A DNA stretch of 64,000 nt, from NCBI GenBank assembly GCA_021298815.1, contig JAJTHE010000006.1:1-64000 (forward strand). Direction: 5' to 3'. Positions 37,843 through 47,116 of the stretch are shown here, in pieces (positions within the stretch are counted from its first letter, which is position 1; each line of letters opens with the position of its first letter). This stretch comes from Betaproteobacteria bacterium (lineage in GTDB: Bacteria; Pseudomonadota; Gammaproteobacteria; Burkholderiales; CAIKXV01). Below the pieces are notes generated by a model, which had not been told where the DNA came from, ran no database searches, and worked only from the letters and a program-made list of their open reading frames with translations. The position numbers and the translations under genes were made by a program.

Positions 37843-37918
37843 CCCGCGGGCCACACTCGGGTGATGAAGCTGGCGTGTGCAGCGCCGGCCGCGACTTTCC
37901 TGCCTTCGAGAGGACCCG

Positions 37919-38851
37919 ATGACCGTTCGCCCGCTGATTGCCCTGATGCTGTTGACTGCCGCGCCGCTGGCGCAGGCTGCCGTCGCCTCGCTCGACCTCT
38001 CCACCTACACGCTGACCCGCACGATGTCGATCGGCGCGAGCATGCTGCCCAACGGCTCGGAAAGCTCGGCGATCACCTACAACCGCGACACCGGCACGCT
38101 GTTCGTGATCGACGACGAGGGCGTGGCGATCTCGCAGTTCACCCGCCAGGGTGCGTTCGTGAACCGGATGACCCTGTCCGGTTTCGGCACCGCGTCAACC
38201 GGGGATCCGGAGGGCCTGACCTACATCGGCTCGAATCAGTTCGTGATCGCGGCCGAGCGCGCGCTCACGCTCTACAGGGTGACCTACGATCCGCTGACCA
38301 CGCCGGTCCGCACCGCGCTGCCCAACGCCGTGCTCGCCACGCCGCCGGTCGGCAACGTCGGCATCGAGGGCGTGTCTTACGATCCGCGCGACGGCAGTTT
38401 CGTCACCGTGAAGGAGAAGACGCCCGGACAGGTCAACCGCAACATAGTGACCTTCGGCACGCCGGGCAGCAACGTGCTCACTTCCCTGTTCGATCCGCTC
38501 CTGCCCAGCACGCTGAACGCCATCGATGTGGCCGATGTCCAGGTCCTCGCGACGGTGGCCACGCCCGGGGGCGCACTGGCCGACCAACTCCTGATCTTCA
38601 GCCAGGAGTCGCGCAAGCTCTTCCACACCACGCGTACCGGTCAGGTCCTCGGCATGTTCGACTTCTCGCTGATCTCGGCCAGCGCTGAAGGGGTGACCAT
38701 CGACGAGAACGGCGTCATCTACATCACCGACGAGACGCCCAACATCTACGTGCTTGAGCCAGGCACGGCGGTAGTGCCGGTCCCCGCCGCCTGGGCGCTG
38801 ATGGCTTCCGGCCTGGTCCTGCTCGGCGCGATGCGTCGTCGCCGCAGCTGA
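37919..38851 (+). CDS. SdiA-regulated-domain protein with PEP-CTERM-type sorting tail
   Basis: A 310-residue exported protein. A signal peptide (MTVRPLIALMLLTAAPLAQA) precedes a beta-propeller-like region with the SdiA-regulated/esterase-like pattern (SAITYNRDTGTLFVIDDEG, DPEGLTYIGSNQFVIAAERA, IEGVSYDPRDGSFVTVKEK, SAEGVTIDENGVIYITDETP). The C-terminus VVPVPAAWALMASGLVLLGA followed by MRRRRS is the tripartite PEP-CTERM form (VPxP, membrane span, basic end) recognised by exosortase. GAGAGGA precedes the ATG. Exosortase genes are not in the window. A surface or exopolysaccharide-linked role is the usual context. Confidence 0.88.
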   Translation: MTVRPLIALMLLTAAPLAQAAVASLDLSTYTLTRTMSIGASMLPNGSESSAITYNRDTGTLFVIDDEGVAISQFTRQGAFVNRMTLSGFGTASTGDPEGLTYIGSNQFVIAAERALTLYRVTYDPLTTPVRTALPNAVLATPPVGNVGIEGVSYDPRDGSFVTVKEKTPGQVNRNIVTFGTPGSNVLTSLFDPLLPSTLNAIDVADVQVLATVATPGGALADQLLIFSQESRKLFHTTRTGQVLGMFDFSLISASAEGVTIDENGVIYITDETPNIYVLEPGTAVVPVPAAWALMASGLVLLGAMRRRRS

Positions 38852-38958
38852 ACGCGGCCCTTCAGCCTGGCGGAGTCGGCGCAGCACCCGCCGATTGCGC
38901 CGGCGCTTCAAGGCGGGTGATGCCGTCCTCGCCCCGGGCACTGTCCGGGACGCGTTGA

Positions 38959-39600
38959 TCAGGGCGCCAGTCGCTCCAGGTACCAACCGCCACCCGCCTC
39001 CAGCGCGCGCACGTACCTGACCCGGTCGTGCAGGCGGCTGGAACGGCCCTGCCAGAACTCGAACGCTTCCGGGATAAGGCGATATCCGCCCCAGTGCGGC
39101 GGGCGCTTCGGCTGGTCTCCAAGTTGCGCGGCCGCTTCTGCATAGCGCTGCTCCAGCAGCGCCCGGTCCGCGATCACTTCGCTCTGCGGCGAGGCCCAGG
39201 CACCGATCCGGCTACCCAGCGGTCGCTGCACGTAGTAGGCGTCGGACTCGGCCTGCGGCACCTGCTCGATGCGCCCTTCGATGCGCACCTGGCGCTCGAG
39301 TTCGACCCAGTGGAACAGGAGCGCCGCCTTCGGGTTCGCCGCCAGTTCGCGGCCCTTGCGGCTGAGGTAGTTGGTGTAGAGCGTGAGGCCGGAAGCATCG
39401 AACCCCTTCAGCAGCACGATGCGCGCGGACGGCTGGCCGGACGCGTCCACCGTCGCCAGCGTCATGGCGGTGGGTTCCGGCACTTCGGCATCGATCGACT
39501 GCTGGAGCCAGTGCCCGAACTGCCGGAGCGGGTCGGGCTCGACATCGGCAACATCGAGGCTGGCTTTCGTGTAGTCCTTGCGCAGGTTCGCAATATCCAT
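38959..39600 (-). CDS. pdxH: Pyridoxamine 5'-phosphate oxidase
   Basis: A 213-residue FMN enzyme that oxidises pyridoxine or pyridoxamine 5'-phosphate to pyridoxal phosphate. Family blocks are [71 protein letters not shown], and the FMN-binding end [20 protein letters not shown] followed by [10 protein letters not shown]. The start [10 protein letters not shown] at 39598-39600 is the first plausible one. A tRNA-Pro gene lies 88 bases upstream on the same strand. Confidence 0.96.
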   Translation of the reverse strand: MDIANLRKDYTKASLDVADVEPDPLRQFGHWLQQSIDAEVPEPTAMTLATVDASGQPSARIVLLKGFDASGLTLYTNYLSRKGRELAANPKAALLFHWVELERQVRIEGRIEQVPQAESDAYYVQRPLGSRIGAWASPQSEVIADRALLEQRYAEAAAQLGDQPKRPPHWGGYRLIPEAFEFWQGRSSRLHDRVRYVRALEAGGGWYLERLAP

Positions 39601-39688
39601 GGATTCGAAGATACCGCAGCGCGCCGTGCGGAGCGAGCCGGATGCTGCTGCACGGGGGAAGGCACATCGCCACTTCGGGTCGTGCTGC

Positions 39689-39765
39689 TGGTCAGGGAGA
39701 CAGGATTCGAACCTGCGACCTCGTGCGCCCAAGGCACGCGCTCTACCAGGCTGAGCTACACCCTG
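39689..39765 (-). tRNA. tRNA-Pro(UGG)
   Basis: Reading the minus strand gives a 77-base cloverleaf: acceptor CAGGGTG/CTCCCTG, D-arm GCTC...GAGC, anticodon stem CGTGC/GCACG with loop CTTGGGC (anticodon UGG), T-arm GCAGG-TTCGAAT-CCTGT, discriminator A and an encoded CCA. C1-G72 is the proline identity pair of bacteria. The only acceptor flaw is a U6-U67 mismatch. Confidence 0.95.
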
Positions 39766-39834
39766 ACTGGAAGTCCCGAGTGTAATCAATATTCGGAAGC
39801 CGGGCCGCACCCCGGCCCGGCCGCCTGGCGCGCG

Positions 39835-40233
39835 TCAGTTCATCGCGGACAGGCTGTCGTTCACGCCGCGCACGCCCTCGATGCCGCGGGCGATCTCCAG
39901 GGCCTTCGCGCGTTCTGCGGCGCCCGAGACCTTGCCGCTGAGCGACACCATGCCGTCGCGGGTCTCGACCCCGATCGCCAGGCCCTTCACCAGCGGGTCG
40001 GCCAGCAGCGCGGCCTTGACCTTGCCGGTGACCGCCGTATCGGCGATCGCAGTGCCGGACATCCCCGGGGAGTCCTGGACCACCGCGGGTGCGGGGGTGG
40101 TGGTCGCCGCAGGCGCTTCGCTGCGCGGCGGCGGGGGCTCATTGCGGCTGCAGCCTGCCAGCGCCAGCAGCGTCACTGCCCCGGCCATCGCCATCGCGCG
40201 TGCGGCGCGCGTCCTGTCTTCGTTCCCGATCAT
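39835..40233 (-). CDS. BON-domain lipoprotein
   Basis: A 132-residue lipoprotein with a signal and lipobox (VTLLALAGC), a Pro/Thr-rich linker, and one BON domain (TAVTGKVKAALLADPLVKGL, VSLSGKVSGAAERAKALEIA, GVRGVNDSL). BON domains occur in osmotically induced envelope proteins such as OsmY and probably bind membrane surfaces. It precedes, on the same strand, nothing closer than the tRNA; a CsbD-like gene lies 53 bases upstream. A second BON lipoprotein is at 43634-43957. Confidence 0.9.
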   Translation of the reverse strand: MIGNEDRTRAARAMAMAGAVTLLALAGCSRNEPPPPRSEAPAATTTPAPAVVQDSPGMSGTAIADTAVTGKVKAALLADPLVKGLAIGVETRDGMVSLSGKVSGAAERAKALEIARGIEGVRGVNDSLSAMN

Positions 40234-40286
40234 CTCGTGCTCTCCTTGCCATTCACCTGCAGCCGGGCACGACTGCAGTGCATTGC

Positions 40287-40487
40287 CTAGCGCTGGGTGG
40301 ATTCCCACGCGCTTACCTGCCGCTCCGCCTCGTCCCTGGCGATGCCGTAGTTCTCCTGGATATGCCCGACCAGCTGGTCGCGCTTGCCCGCGATCTGGTC
40401 CACGTGGTCGTCGGTCAGCTTGCCCCACTGCTGCTTGACGTTGCCCTTGAGCTGCTTCCAGTTGCCTTCGATGCGATCCCAGTTCAT
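40287..40487 (-). CDS. CsbD-family stress protein
   Basis: A 66-residue hydrophilic protein with the CsbD pattern MNWDRIEGNWKQLKGNVKQQ, WGKLTDDHVDQIAGKRDQLV and GIARDEAERQV. CsbD proteins are induced under general stress and their mechanism is unknown. It is 53 bases upstream of the BON lipoprotein in the same direction, so both are probably stress-induced together. Confidence 0.93.
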   Translation of the reverse strand: MNWDRIEGNWKQLKGNVKQQWGKLTDDHVDQIAGKRDQLVGHIQENYGIARDEAERQVSAWESTQR

Positions 40488-40615
40488 GTCGCTGCTCCAT
40501 GGTGGACAGCCGGATCGGCTGCCTGCCCGGGTTCGCAAGCGGCATGCCCACGGCGTGCGTGGTCAAGCGCCGGGTGCGCAGCCGGGTACGGCCCACGCCA
40601 CCACTCGGCCCGGGG

Positions 40616-41104
40616 TCAGGACCGCGCCAGCAGTTCCAGCACCGCGGCCGGGTCGACCGGCTTCACCAGATAGTGGTCGAATCCCGACGCCGCCGCCCGT
40701 CCGACGTCGTCGGCATGCCCGTAGCCGGTGATCGCGACCAGCAGCGGCACGCACGCGAGCCGGCGCACGGCCTTCGCGACCTGATACCCGTTCATCCCGG
40801 GCAGGCCGATGTCGCACAGTACGACGTCCGGGCCGACCGCTTCGATCAGCGCCAGCCCCGTGACCCCGTCGTAGGCCACGTGCACGACATGCCCCTCGAG
40901 CTCGAGCAGCATGGAAAGCGCCTCGACCGAGTCGACGCTGTCGTCGATCAGCACGACCCTGCGGCCGATGGCGGCAGGGGCTTCCGGGGGACGGTCTGGA
41001 TCGTGCAAGGTCGTTCGCGTGGGTGGCCTGACCTGGATGAGCAGGAAGCGGGCCCGGACGCGAGACGGTACGTGCAGGGCGTGCACGGCGCAAGCCGCGG
41101 GCAT
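40616..41104 (-). CDS. Orphan single-domain response regulator (receiver only)
   Basis: A receiver domain of about 120 residues occupies the C-terminal part: RRVVLIDDSVDSVEALSMLL with the acidic pair, VVLCDIGLPGMNGYQVA with the phospho-Asp, VAITGYGHADD with the switch Thr, and HYLVKPVDPAAV with the conserved Lys. There is no output domain. The start is uncertain: ATG at 41102-41104 (AGGA nine bases before it) gives 162 residues with an untypical leader; a TTG at 41006-41008 would start just before the domain. The kinase is not adjacent. It is divergent from oxyR. Confidence 0.85.
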   Translation of the reverse strand: MPAACAVHALHVPSRVRARFLLIQVRPPTRTTLHDPDRPPEAPAAIGRRVVLIDDSVDSVEALSMLLELEGHVVHVAYDGVTGLALIEAVGPDVVLCDIGLPGMNGYQVAKAVRRLACVPLLVAITGYGHADDVGRAAASGFDHYLVKPVDPAAVLELLARS

Positions 41105-41290
41105 GCGGAATGCGTCCTGCAGCGTCGCATCGCCCGGTGCACTGCGCGCGAGCCAGTGCCCGGCATGCACCCGGTTTCCCCGGCAGCGTGCCCCCGCGCT
41201 GCATTCCGCCCGTGCCCGCCACGGGTGTTTTTCGCTTGGTCGCCAGGCCCATAGCAGACGACTATCCAGGTTTCGCCCTCGATCGTTTTT

Positions 41291-41296
41291 TAATAT
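41291..41296 (+). promoter_or_regulatory. -10-like TAATAT upstream of oxyR
   Basis: TAATAT after a run of six T's, 37 bases before the oxyR ATG at 41334. It includes the first bases of a further-upstream ATG (41295), which argues that translation begins at 41334. No good -35 is visible. Confidence 0.4.
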
Positions 41297-41333
41297 GCTC
41301 GGGGCTCCATACGCCTGGATGCAACTGCTGCCG

Positions 41334-42260
41334 ATGACCCTCACCGAACTGCGCTACATCGTCGCCCTGGCACGCGAACGCCACTTTGCCCGGGCCGCCG
41401 CGGCCTGCTTCGTGTCGCAACCCACGCTGAGCGTGGCCGTGAAGCGGCTGGAGGACGAACTGGGGCTGCCCCTGTTCGAGCGCGGCACCGGCGACGTGAC
41501 GACCACGCCGATCGGCGAACAGATCATCGCCCAGGCACAGCGGGTGCTGGAGCAGGCCACGGTCATCCATGAACTGGCACGCTCGGGCAAGGATCCGCTT
41601 TCCGGCCCCCTGCGCCTTGCGGCCATCCACACGATCGCGCCCTACCTGCTTCCCCTGCTCGTGCGCGTGCTGGTTAAGCGCGCGCCACGCATGCCGCTGA
41701 TCCTCGAGGAAGGCTACACCCACGAACTGCTCGAGCGACTGCGCCGCGGCGAGATAGACGCCGCCGTCCTGGCGCTGCCGGTGCCCGAGTCCGGACTCGC
41801 GCAGCGCGACCTCTACGAGGAGCCCTTCCAGGTCGCCATCCCCGCGCAGCATGCCTGGGCGAAACTGCGGCGCATCGAAGCCGGCCGGCTGAAGGAGGAA
41901 ACGATGCTGCTGCTGGGCGCTGGCCACTGCCTGCGCGACCAGGTCCTCGCAGTGTGTCCCGAGGCCGCGCGCTTCTCCAGCAGCGCCGAGGGCATACGCC
42001 GCACCTTCGAGGGGACGTCGCTCGAGACCATCCGCCAGATGGTGGCATCGGGTCTCGGCATAACGGTGATCCCGTCGAGCGCGATCCCGGCACAGGTCCG
42101 GCGCGACGATCTGATCGTCTACCGACCGTTCAACGCACCCGCGCCCACGCGGCGCGTGGCGATCGTCTGCCGGCGCACCTACGCCCGGATGGCTGCCATC
42201 GATGCGGTCGCCGACGCCGTGCGCGAGACCGCCCTGCCCGGGGTCGGGATGCTGGACTGA
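41334..42260 (+). CDS. oxyR: OxyR peroxide-sensing LysR-family regulator
   Basis: A 308-residue LysR-type regulator. The winged helix-turn-helix is at residues 4-62 (YIVALARERHFARAAAACFV SQPTLS in two parts). The redox pair sits in GHCLRDQVLAVC, Cys199 and Cys208, which is exactly the E. coli numbering and spacing, so it should sense H2O2 by disulfide formation. The start MTLTELRY at 41334 aligns with OxyR; ATG at 41295 would add 13 residues lying on the -10 box. serA converges on it 9 bases away. Confidence 0.95.
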   Translation: MTLTELRYIVALARERHFARAAAACFVSQPTLSVAVKRLEDELGLPLFERGTGDVTTTPIGEQIIAQAQRVLEQATVIHELARSGKDPLSGPLRLAAIHTIAPYLLPLLVRVLVKRAPRMPLILEEGYTHELLERLRRGEIDAAVLALPVPESGLAQRDLYEEPFQVAIPAQHAWAKLRRIEAGRLKEETMLLLGAGHCLRDQVLAVCPEAARFSSSAEGIRRTFEGTSLETIRQMVASGLGITVIPSSAIPAQVRRDDLIVYRPFNAPAPTRRVAIVCRRTYARMAAIDAVADAVRETALPGVGMLD

Positions 42261-42269
42261 CCCCGGGAA

Positions 42270-43502
42270 TCAGTGCAGCAGCCGGCAGCGGATCGTTCCG
42301 GGGATGGCCTGAAGCTCCTCCAGTGCGACGTTGCTAGCCGCGATCTCGACGTCCATCACGCAATAGCCGATGGTCGGCGTGGTCTGCAGGTACTGCCCGG
42401 TGATGTTTACCCCGCGCGCGCCGAACCGCTCGTTGATGCGCGCCAGCACCCCCGGAACGTTCCGATGGATGTGCAGCAGCCGGCACATGCCCGGATGCTC
42501 CGGCAGCGTGACCTCGGGGAAGTTGACCGCGGTCAGCGTGGAACCGTTGTCGCTGTAGCGCACCAGCTTGTCGGTCACCTCGATACCGATGTTCGCCTGC
42601 GCCTCGGCTGTCGAGCCGCCGATGTGCGGGGTCAGGATGACGTTGTCGAAGCGGGTGAGCGGCGACACGAAGCGGTCGTCGTTGCCCTTCGGCTCGACCG
42701 GGAACACGTCGAGCGCGGCGCCGCCGAGGTGGCCGCTGTGGAGCGCCTCGGCCAGCGCGTCGATGTCGACCACCGTTCCGCGCGATGCGTTGATCAGGTG
42801 GCTGCCTCGGCGCAGCGTCGCGAGCTGCGCGGCGCCGATCATGTTCAGCGTCTGCGAGGTCTCGGGCACGTGCAGCGTGACCACGTCGCTTTCCGAGAGC
42901 AGGCCGTCGAGCGTCGCCACCTGGCGCGCGTTGCCCAGCGGCAGCTTCGCCTCGGTGTCGAAGAAGCAGACCCGCATGCCCAGGTGCTCGGCCAGGATGC
43001 CGACCTGCTTGCCGATATTGCCGTAGCCGACGATGCCCAGCGTCTTGCCACGCACCTCGTAGCTTCCCGCGGCAGACTTGATCCATTCGCCGCGATGGGC
43101 GCCGGCGTTGCGCTTCGGGATGCTGCGCATCAGCATCACGGTTTCGGCGATCACCAGTTCGGCCACGCTGCGCGTGTTCGAAAACGGCGCGTTGAACACC
43201 GGCACCCCGAGCTCGGCCGCGGTGTCGACGTCGACCTGGTTGGTGCCGATGCAGAAGCAGCCGATCGCCGCGAGCTTCGGGGCGCTGCGCAGCACGCGCT
43301 CGGTGACCTGCGTCTGGGATCGGATGCCGAGGAAATGCACCTGGGCCAGCGCCTCGATCAGCGCATCCTCGCCGAGCGACTTCGGGTGCTGCACGATGCG
43401 ACTGTAGCCGTTCGCCGACAGCACCTCGACCGCGTTCGGATGGATGTTCTCCAGCAGAAGGAACTGGATGTTCTTCTTGTCCAGCGAGACGGGGGTGGTC
43501 AT
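42270..43502 (-). CDS. serA: D-3-phosphoglycerate dehydrogenase
   Basis: A 410-residue enzyme, the E. coli length, for the first step of serine synthesis. It has the NAD loop LGIVGYGNIGKQVG, the catalytic Arg region NASRGTVVDIDALAEAL, the His in ILTPHIGGSTAEAQ, and a C-terminal ACT domain (GMCRLLHIHRNVPGVLARIN). The ACT domain suggests serine feedback. It is followed after a gap by a BON lipoprotein on the same strand and converges on oxyR. Confidence 0.95.
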   Translation of the reverse strand: MTTPVSLDKKNIQFLLLENIHPNAVEVLSANGYSRIVQHPKSLGEDALIEALAQVHFLGIRSQTQVTERVLRSAPKLAAIGCFCIGTNQVDVDTAAELGVPVFNAPFSNTRSVAELVIAETVMLMRSIPKRNAGAHRGEWIKSAAGSYEVRGKTLGIVGYGNIGKQVGILAEHLGMRVCFFDTEAKLPLGNARQVATLDGLLSESDVVTLHVPETSQTLNMIGAAQLATLRRGSHLINASRGTVVDIDALAEALHSGHLGGAALDVFPVEPKGNDDRFVSPLTRFDNVILTPHIGGSTAEAQANIGIEVTDKLVRYSDNGSTLTAVNFPEVTLPEHPGMCRLLHIHRNVPGVLARINERFGARGVNITGQYLQTTPTIGYCVMDVEIAASNVALEELQAIPGTIRCRLLH

Positions 43503-43633
43503 CGGGTCGCTCCGTGAAACGCGCTTGCTGCGGCGCGGAGCGGGAGTCTACCGCGCCTTCCCGACAGACGGCAGCGCAGCCGACTGTCCGCAGCACCCCC
43601 GCGGACCGGGGCCCGCGGGAGGTGGCCTCGGCG

Positions 43634-43957
43634 TCAGTTCTTGCCGGGACGAACCACGATGTCGTTCTGCACCGAGCGCACGCCCGGCACGCCACGCGCG
43701 ATCTCGCCGGCCCGCTGGCGCTCGGCTGCGCTGGTCGCGAAGCCGCTCAGCTGGACCGTGCCGCGCATCGTTTCCACGCTCAGGCGCAGCGCGTTGACGC
43801 GATCGTCCTCGACGAAGCGCGACTTGACACGGGTGGTGATGGTCGCATCATCGACGTACTCGCCGGCGGTCTGCTGGCCACCGAAGACACCGCAACCCGA
43901 CACGAGGATCGCCAGCATCGCGGCGACGAAGAGCTTGAGCATTTTCGTGTTCATCAT
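43634..43957 (-). CDS. BON-domain lipoprotein
   Basis: A 107-residue lipoprotein with lipobox LVSGC (Cys at 22) and one BON domain (ATITTRVKSRFVEDDRVNAL, VQLSGFATSAAERQRAGEIA, VRSVQNDIVVR). Two adjacent ATGs (43955-43957 and 43952-43954) are both possible, and GGGAGAAAG lies just upstream. It resembles the other BON lipoprotein in order of parts, but their sequences differ. Role presumably envelope stress. Confidence 0.9.
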   Translation of the reverse strand: MMNTKMLKLFVAAMLAILVSGCGVFGGQQTAGEYVDDATITTRVKSRFVEDDRVNALRLSVETMRGTVQLSGFATSAAERQRAGEIARGVPGVRSVQNDIVVRPGKN

Positions 43958-44046
43958 TCTTTCTCCCTGGGATTTTCGGCTGGACTGGCAGCCGCGGCGG
44001 AATGCCCGCCGCCGGGGAGTGCGCAAGTAGCGTTCCTGCCGCGAAT

Positions 44047-44988
44047 TCAGGCCGCGCCGCGATGCTTGTGCTGGTACATCGCGGCATCGGCGCTTTCGAG
44101 CAGCGCTTCCGGCGAAAGCCCGTCGTCGGGAAACACCGCGCAGCCGACTGACACGCTCAGGTGCACGCGCTGTCCGTCGATGCTGAAGGGCGCCCTCAGC
44201 GCGGCCTGCAGCTTCTCGACGATCGCGCCGATCACCGCGGGATTCTCGATCTGCGGGATGACGGCGACGAACTCGTCGCCCCCGAGGCGCGCCAGGGTGT
44301 CGGCGGAACGAAGCGGCGCGGAGAACCGGCGCGCGACTTCCTTCAGCACGCGGTCGCCGTTCTCGTGGCCGTGCAGGTCGTTGATCGGCTTGAACCGGTC
44401 GAGGTCCAGGAACAGCACCGCGACCCGGCGCGAGGTGCGCTGCGCCTGTGCGATCGCCTGCGCGAGCCGGTCGTCGAGCAGGGCGCGGTTGGGCAGCCCG
44501 GTCAGCGGATCGTGGAAGGCCTGGTGCTGCAGCCGGTACAGTTCCGCCTCCATTTCGGTGACATGCGACACCCGGGCCACCTCGAGCTTGCGCTCGGCCA
44601 GGGCACGCTCGACCAACTGCAGCAGCTGGGCCGGGTCGAACGGCTTGGAGACGAAGTCGAAGGCCCGGAAGCGCAGTGCGTCGATCGCGTATTCGATCGA
44701 AGTCTCGCCGGACAGGAATATCACCGGCAGGTCGAGCCGGTGCTCGCGCAGTTCGCGCAGGACTTCGATGCCGCTGAAATCGGGGATGTTCACGTCGAAC
44801 AGTGCGATGTCGAACGGACGTTGCGAGAGGAGGTCCATCGCCTCGCGCCCGCGCTCCACCGTGACGACCGCATAACCCGCGTCGGCCAGCAGCGCGTCGA
44901 GCATCTGCGCCGAAGCGGTGTCGTCCTCCAGCACGAGGATCGTCGCCTTCGGTCCGGCTTCCCGCTCGCCCGCCACTTGGATGGTCAT
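44047..44988 (-). CDS. Response regulator with GGDEF output (diguanylate cyclase)
   Basis: A 313-residue receiver-GGDEF protein of PleD/WspR kind. The receiver has ILVLEDDTASAQMLDALL, phospho-Asp65 in ALFDVNIPDF, and the Lys in FVSKPFDPAQLL. After a coiled-coil linker comes the GGDEF domain, QAFHDPLTGLPNRALLDD, FLDLDRFKPINDLHGHENGD and an intact [14 protein letters not shown]. It should make c-di-GMP when phosphorylated. No partner kinase is adjacent. An RxxD inhibitory site is seen as RSAD just before the signature. Confidence 0.94.
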   Translation of the reverse strand: MTIQVAGEREAGPKATILVLEDDTASAQMLDALLADAGYAVVTVERGREAMDLLSQRPFDIALFDVNIPDFSGIEVLRELREHRLDLPVIFLSGETSIEYAIDALRFRAFDFVSKPFDPAQLLQLVERALAERKLEVARVSHVTEMEAELYRLQHQAFHDPLTGLPNRALLDDRLAQAIAQAQRTSRRVAVLFLDLDRFKPINDLHGHENGDRVLKEVARRFSAPLRSADTLARLGGDEFVAVIPQIENPAVIGAIVEKLQAALRAPFSIDGQRVHLSVSVGCAVFPDDGLSPEALLESADAAMYQHKHRGAA

Positions 44989-45140
44989 CTGGTGAATTCG
45001 CCCCGCACGGGATCAGGTGACGAGGAAAGTGCGCAAGGTCCATGCCCGCGCGGGCGGCGTGCCCCGGGCACGCGGCGTGCGTCGACCGTGGTTCGTGCGC
45101 CGCGCGCGCACTGTATCAGGCCGGAGTTTGCGTTCATGCG

Positions 45141-46520
45141 ATGACCATTTCAAGTGAATATGTCCTCCCCGGGAAGCGCCTGCGCGGCCGCTGCTGGGTA
45201 CTGGCGGCGCTGCTGCTCGGGGGTTGCCTCGCCCCGGTCCGGATGGACGCTGTCGCGGTGCCACGCGCGACCACGCCGGCCGCCACCGCCCAGGCCACCC
45301 GGGCGGTGGCGGCCCTCGTCCGGCGCAGCGGCGACACCCTGATCGAGCGGCACGTGGCGCATGCGGCCAAGGTGCTCGGCACGCCCATCGTGGCAGGCAA
45401 CGCCGCCCGGCTGCTGGTCGACGGTCCGCAGACCCATGAACAGATGTTCGCGTCGATCGCCGCTGCCCGCGACCACGTCAACATGGTGAGCTACATCATC
45501 GACGACGGCGAGACCGGCGAGCGGCTCGCGGAGACGCTGATCGGCAGGCGGCGCGCCGGCGTGGTGGTCAACCTCATGTACGACAGCGTGGGTTCGATGG
45601 CAACGCCAGCCGGATGGTTCGACCGCCTGCGCGAGGCTGGCGTCTCGGTCTGCGAGTTCAATCCGGTCAACCCGTCCCGGACGAGGCGCACCTGGCGCGT
45701 GAACAACCGCGACCACCGCAAGATACTGGTGGTCGATTCGGCCACCGGCTTCACCGGCGGGATCAACGTGAGCGACGTGTATTCCGCGGGATCCTTCGGC
45801 TCGGCCCGCAGCCGCGACAGCGGCGAGGTCCCGTGGCGCGACACGCACGTGATGATCAGCGGCCCCGCAGTGGCGGACCTGCAGCGCAGCTTCGTCGATC
45901 GCTGGATCCAGCAGGGTTGCCCCTCCCTGGGGGACACCGCGCGCTACTTTCCCGAGCTGAAGGACGCAGGACGATTGCCGGTTCGCGTGGTGACCGGCGG
46001 CCCGGAACACGATACCAGCGACCACTATCGCGCGTTGATATCGGCATTCGAGCATGCGGAGCAGCGCATCTACATCACCTGCGGATACTTCGTCCCCGAC
46101 CCTGGCATGCGCGACGCCCTGGTGGGGGCCGCGCGGCGCGGCGTGGACGTGCGCCTGCTGCTGCCCAGCGTCAGCGACTTCTGGGCACCGCTGGAGGCCG
46201 GCCGCTCGCACTACGCGGCGCTGCTCGCCGCCGGCGTGCGCATCCACGAACGCACTGGCGCCCTGTTGCATGCGAAGACCGCCGTGGTCGACGGCGTCTG
46301 GAGCACCATCGGTTCCACCAACCTCGACTTCCGCAGCTTCCTGCACAACGAGGAAGCGAACGTGATCGTGCTCGACGACCACTTCGCCGCGGAACTCGAG
46401 CGCCTGTTCGGGCGCGACCTCGAGCGTTCCAGAGAGATCGATGCGCGCGAATGGTCCCGCCGCGGATTCGTACCACGCCTCCGGCAGTGGTTCGCCCGGC
46501 AGTTCGAGTACCTGCTCTGA
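45141..46520 (+). CDS. Phospholipase D-family lipoprotein (cardiolipin synthase-like)
   Basis: A 459-residue protein with a lipobox (AALLLGGC, Cys29) and two PLD domains with complete HKD motifs: HRKILVVDSATGFTGG and HAKTAVVDGVWSTIGSTNLD. The spacing is that of cardiolipin synthases (ClsB/ClsC-like), which transfer phosphatidyl groups, but the lipoprotein signal and absence of N-terminal membrane spans differ from ClsA. The likely place is the periplasmic face of a membrane. A small membrane protein gene follows in the same direction. Confidence 0.9.
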   Translation: MTISSEYVLPGKRLRGRCWVLAALLLGGCLAPVRMDAVAVPRATTPAATAQATRAVAALVRRSGDTLIERHVAHAAKVLGTPIVAGNAARLLVDGPQTHEQMFASIAAARDHVNMVSYIIDDGETGERLAETLIGRRRAGVVVNLMYDSVGSMATPAGWFDRLREAGVSVCEFNPVNPSRTRRTWRVNNRDHRKILVVDSATGFTGGINVSDVYSAGSFGSARSRDSGEVPWRDTHVMISGPAVADLQRSFVDRWIQQGCPSLGDTARYFPELKDAGRLPVRVVTGGPEHDTSDHYRALISAFEHAEQRIYITCGYFVPDPGMRDALVGAARRGVDVRLLLPSVSDFWAPLEAGRSHYAALLAAGVRIHERTGALLHAKTAVVDGVWSTIGSTNLDFRSFLHNEEANVIVLDDHFAAELERLFGRDLERSREIDAREWSRRGFVPRLRQWFARQFEYLL

Positions 46521-46603
46521 TGGCGGCGGGCCCTTTCGGGCATGCGCGCTGCGGGTGAAGGATCGTCGCGGCCCGGGCGCTGCATCCCAGTGAGGACCCC
46601 AAG

Positions 46604-46867
46604 ATGACACGATCGGACGAGATCCGGATTCCCGCTGCGGTGCTCGGTGCGGCACTTGCCGCAGTGCTCGGCGCGGCCGCCATGTACCTGGCGATGCGCC
46701 GGCGCCATGATGCGCAGAGGCTCGACGCCCTGACGCGCCGCAGCGGCAGCGACGAGCGGCGTCGCGGATGCCATGCAACGGACGAGGCCGGCATGACTCA
46801 GGAGCTGCCGGTGGAGAACCAGGCGATAGAGCCGGCACCCGGGGTCCGCGTGAGCGTGATCGGCTGA
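46604..46867 (+). CDS. Small single-pass membrane protein, unrecognised
   Basis: An 87-residue protein with one membrane segment (AAVLGAALAAVLGAAAMYLA, about 11-30) followed by a basic cytoplasmic-type MRRRHDAQR and a polar tail. GTGAGGA sits upstream of the ATG. I do not recognise it. It follows the PLD gene by 83 bases on the same strand. Confidence 0.6.
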   Translation: MTRSDEIRIPAAVLGAALAAVLGAAAMYLAMRRRHDAQRLDALTRRSGSDERRRGCHATDEAGMTQELPVENQAIEPAPGVRVSVIG

Positions 46868-47062
46868 CCCTCGGCACGCAAGCACCGGCCCCGCCATCCG
46901 CCGCATCCGGAAAGTTTGACGGGGCCGCCTGCAAGAAATGCAGGAAGGCAGGGCTCCGGGTCGCGGCCGCGACCTGCCCTGCGCATCGGGCACGGCTGGG
47001 CGAACGCGGATCCACCCTTGCATTCAATGGCTTGAAAATCCGCCCCCGGAACCTGCAGCTGA

Positions 47063-47078
47063 TGGCACGGCGTTTGCA
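47063..47078 (+). promoter_or_regulatory. Sigma-54 (-24/-12) promoter of rpoN
   Basis: TGGCACG-GCGT-TTGCA matches the consensus TGGCACG-N4-TTGCW in every defined base. GG and GC are 10 bases apart as required. The predicted transcript begins near 47090, about 27 bases before the rpoN start. It implies this rpoN gene is transcribed by sigma-54 holoenzyme. Confidence 0.8.
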
Positions 47079-47116
47079 GAAGAGTGGCTGCCACCCACGT
47101 TTCCAGCGAGTATCCG

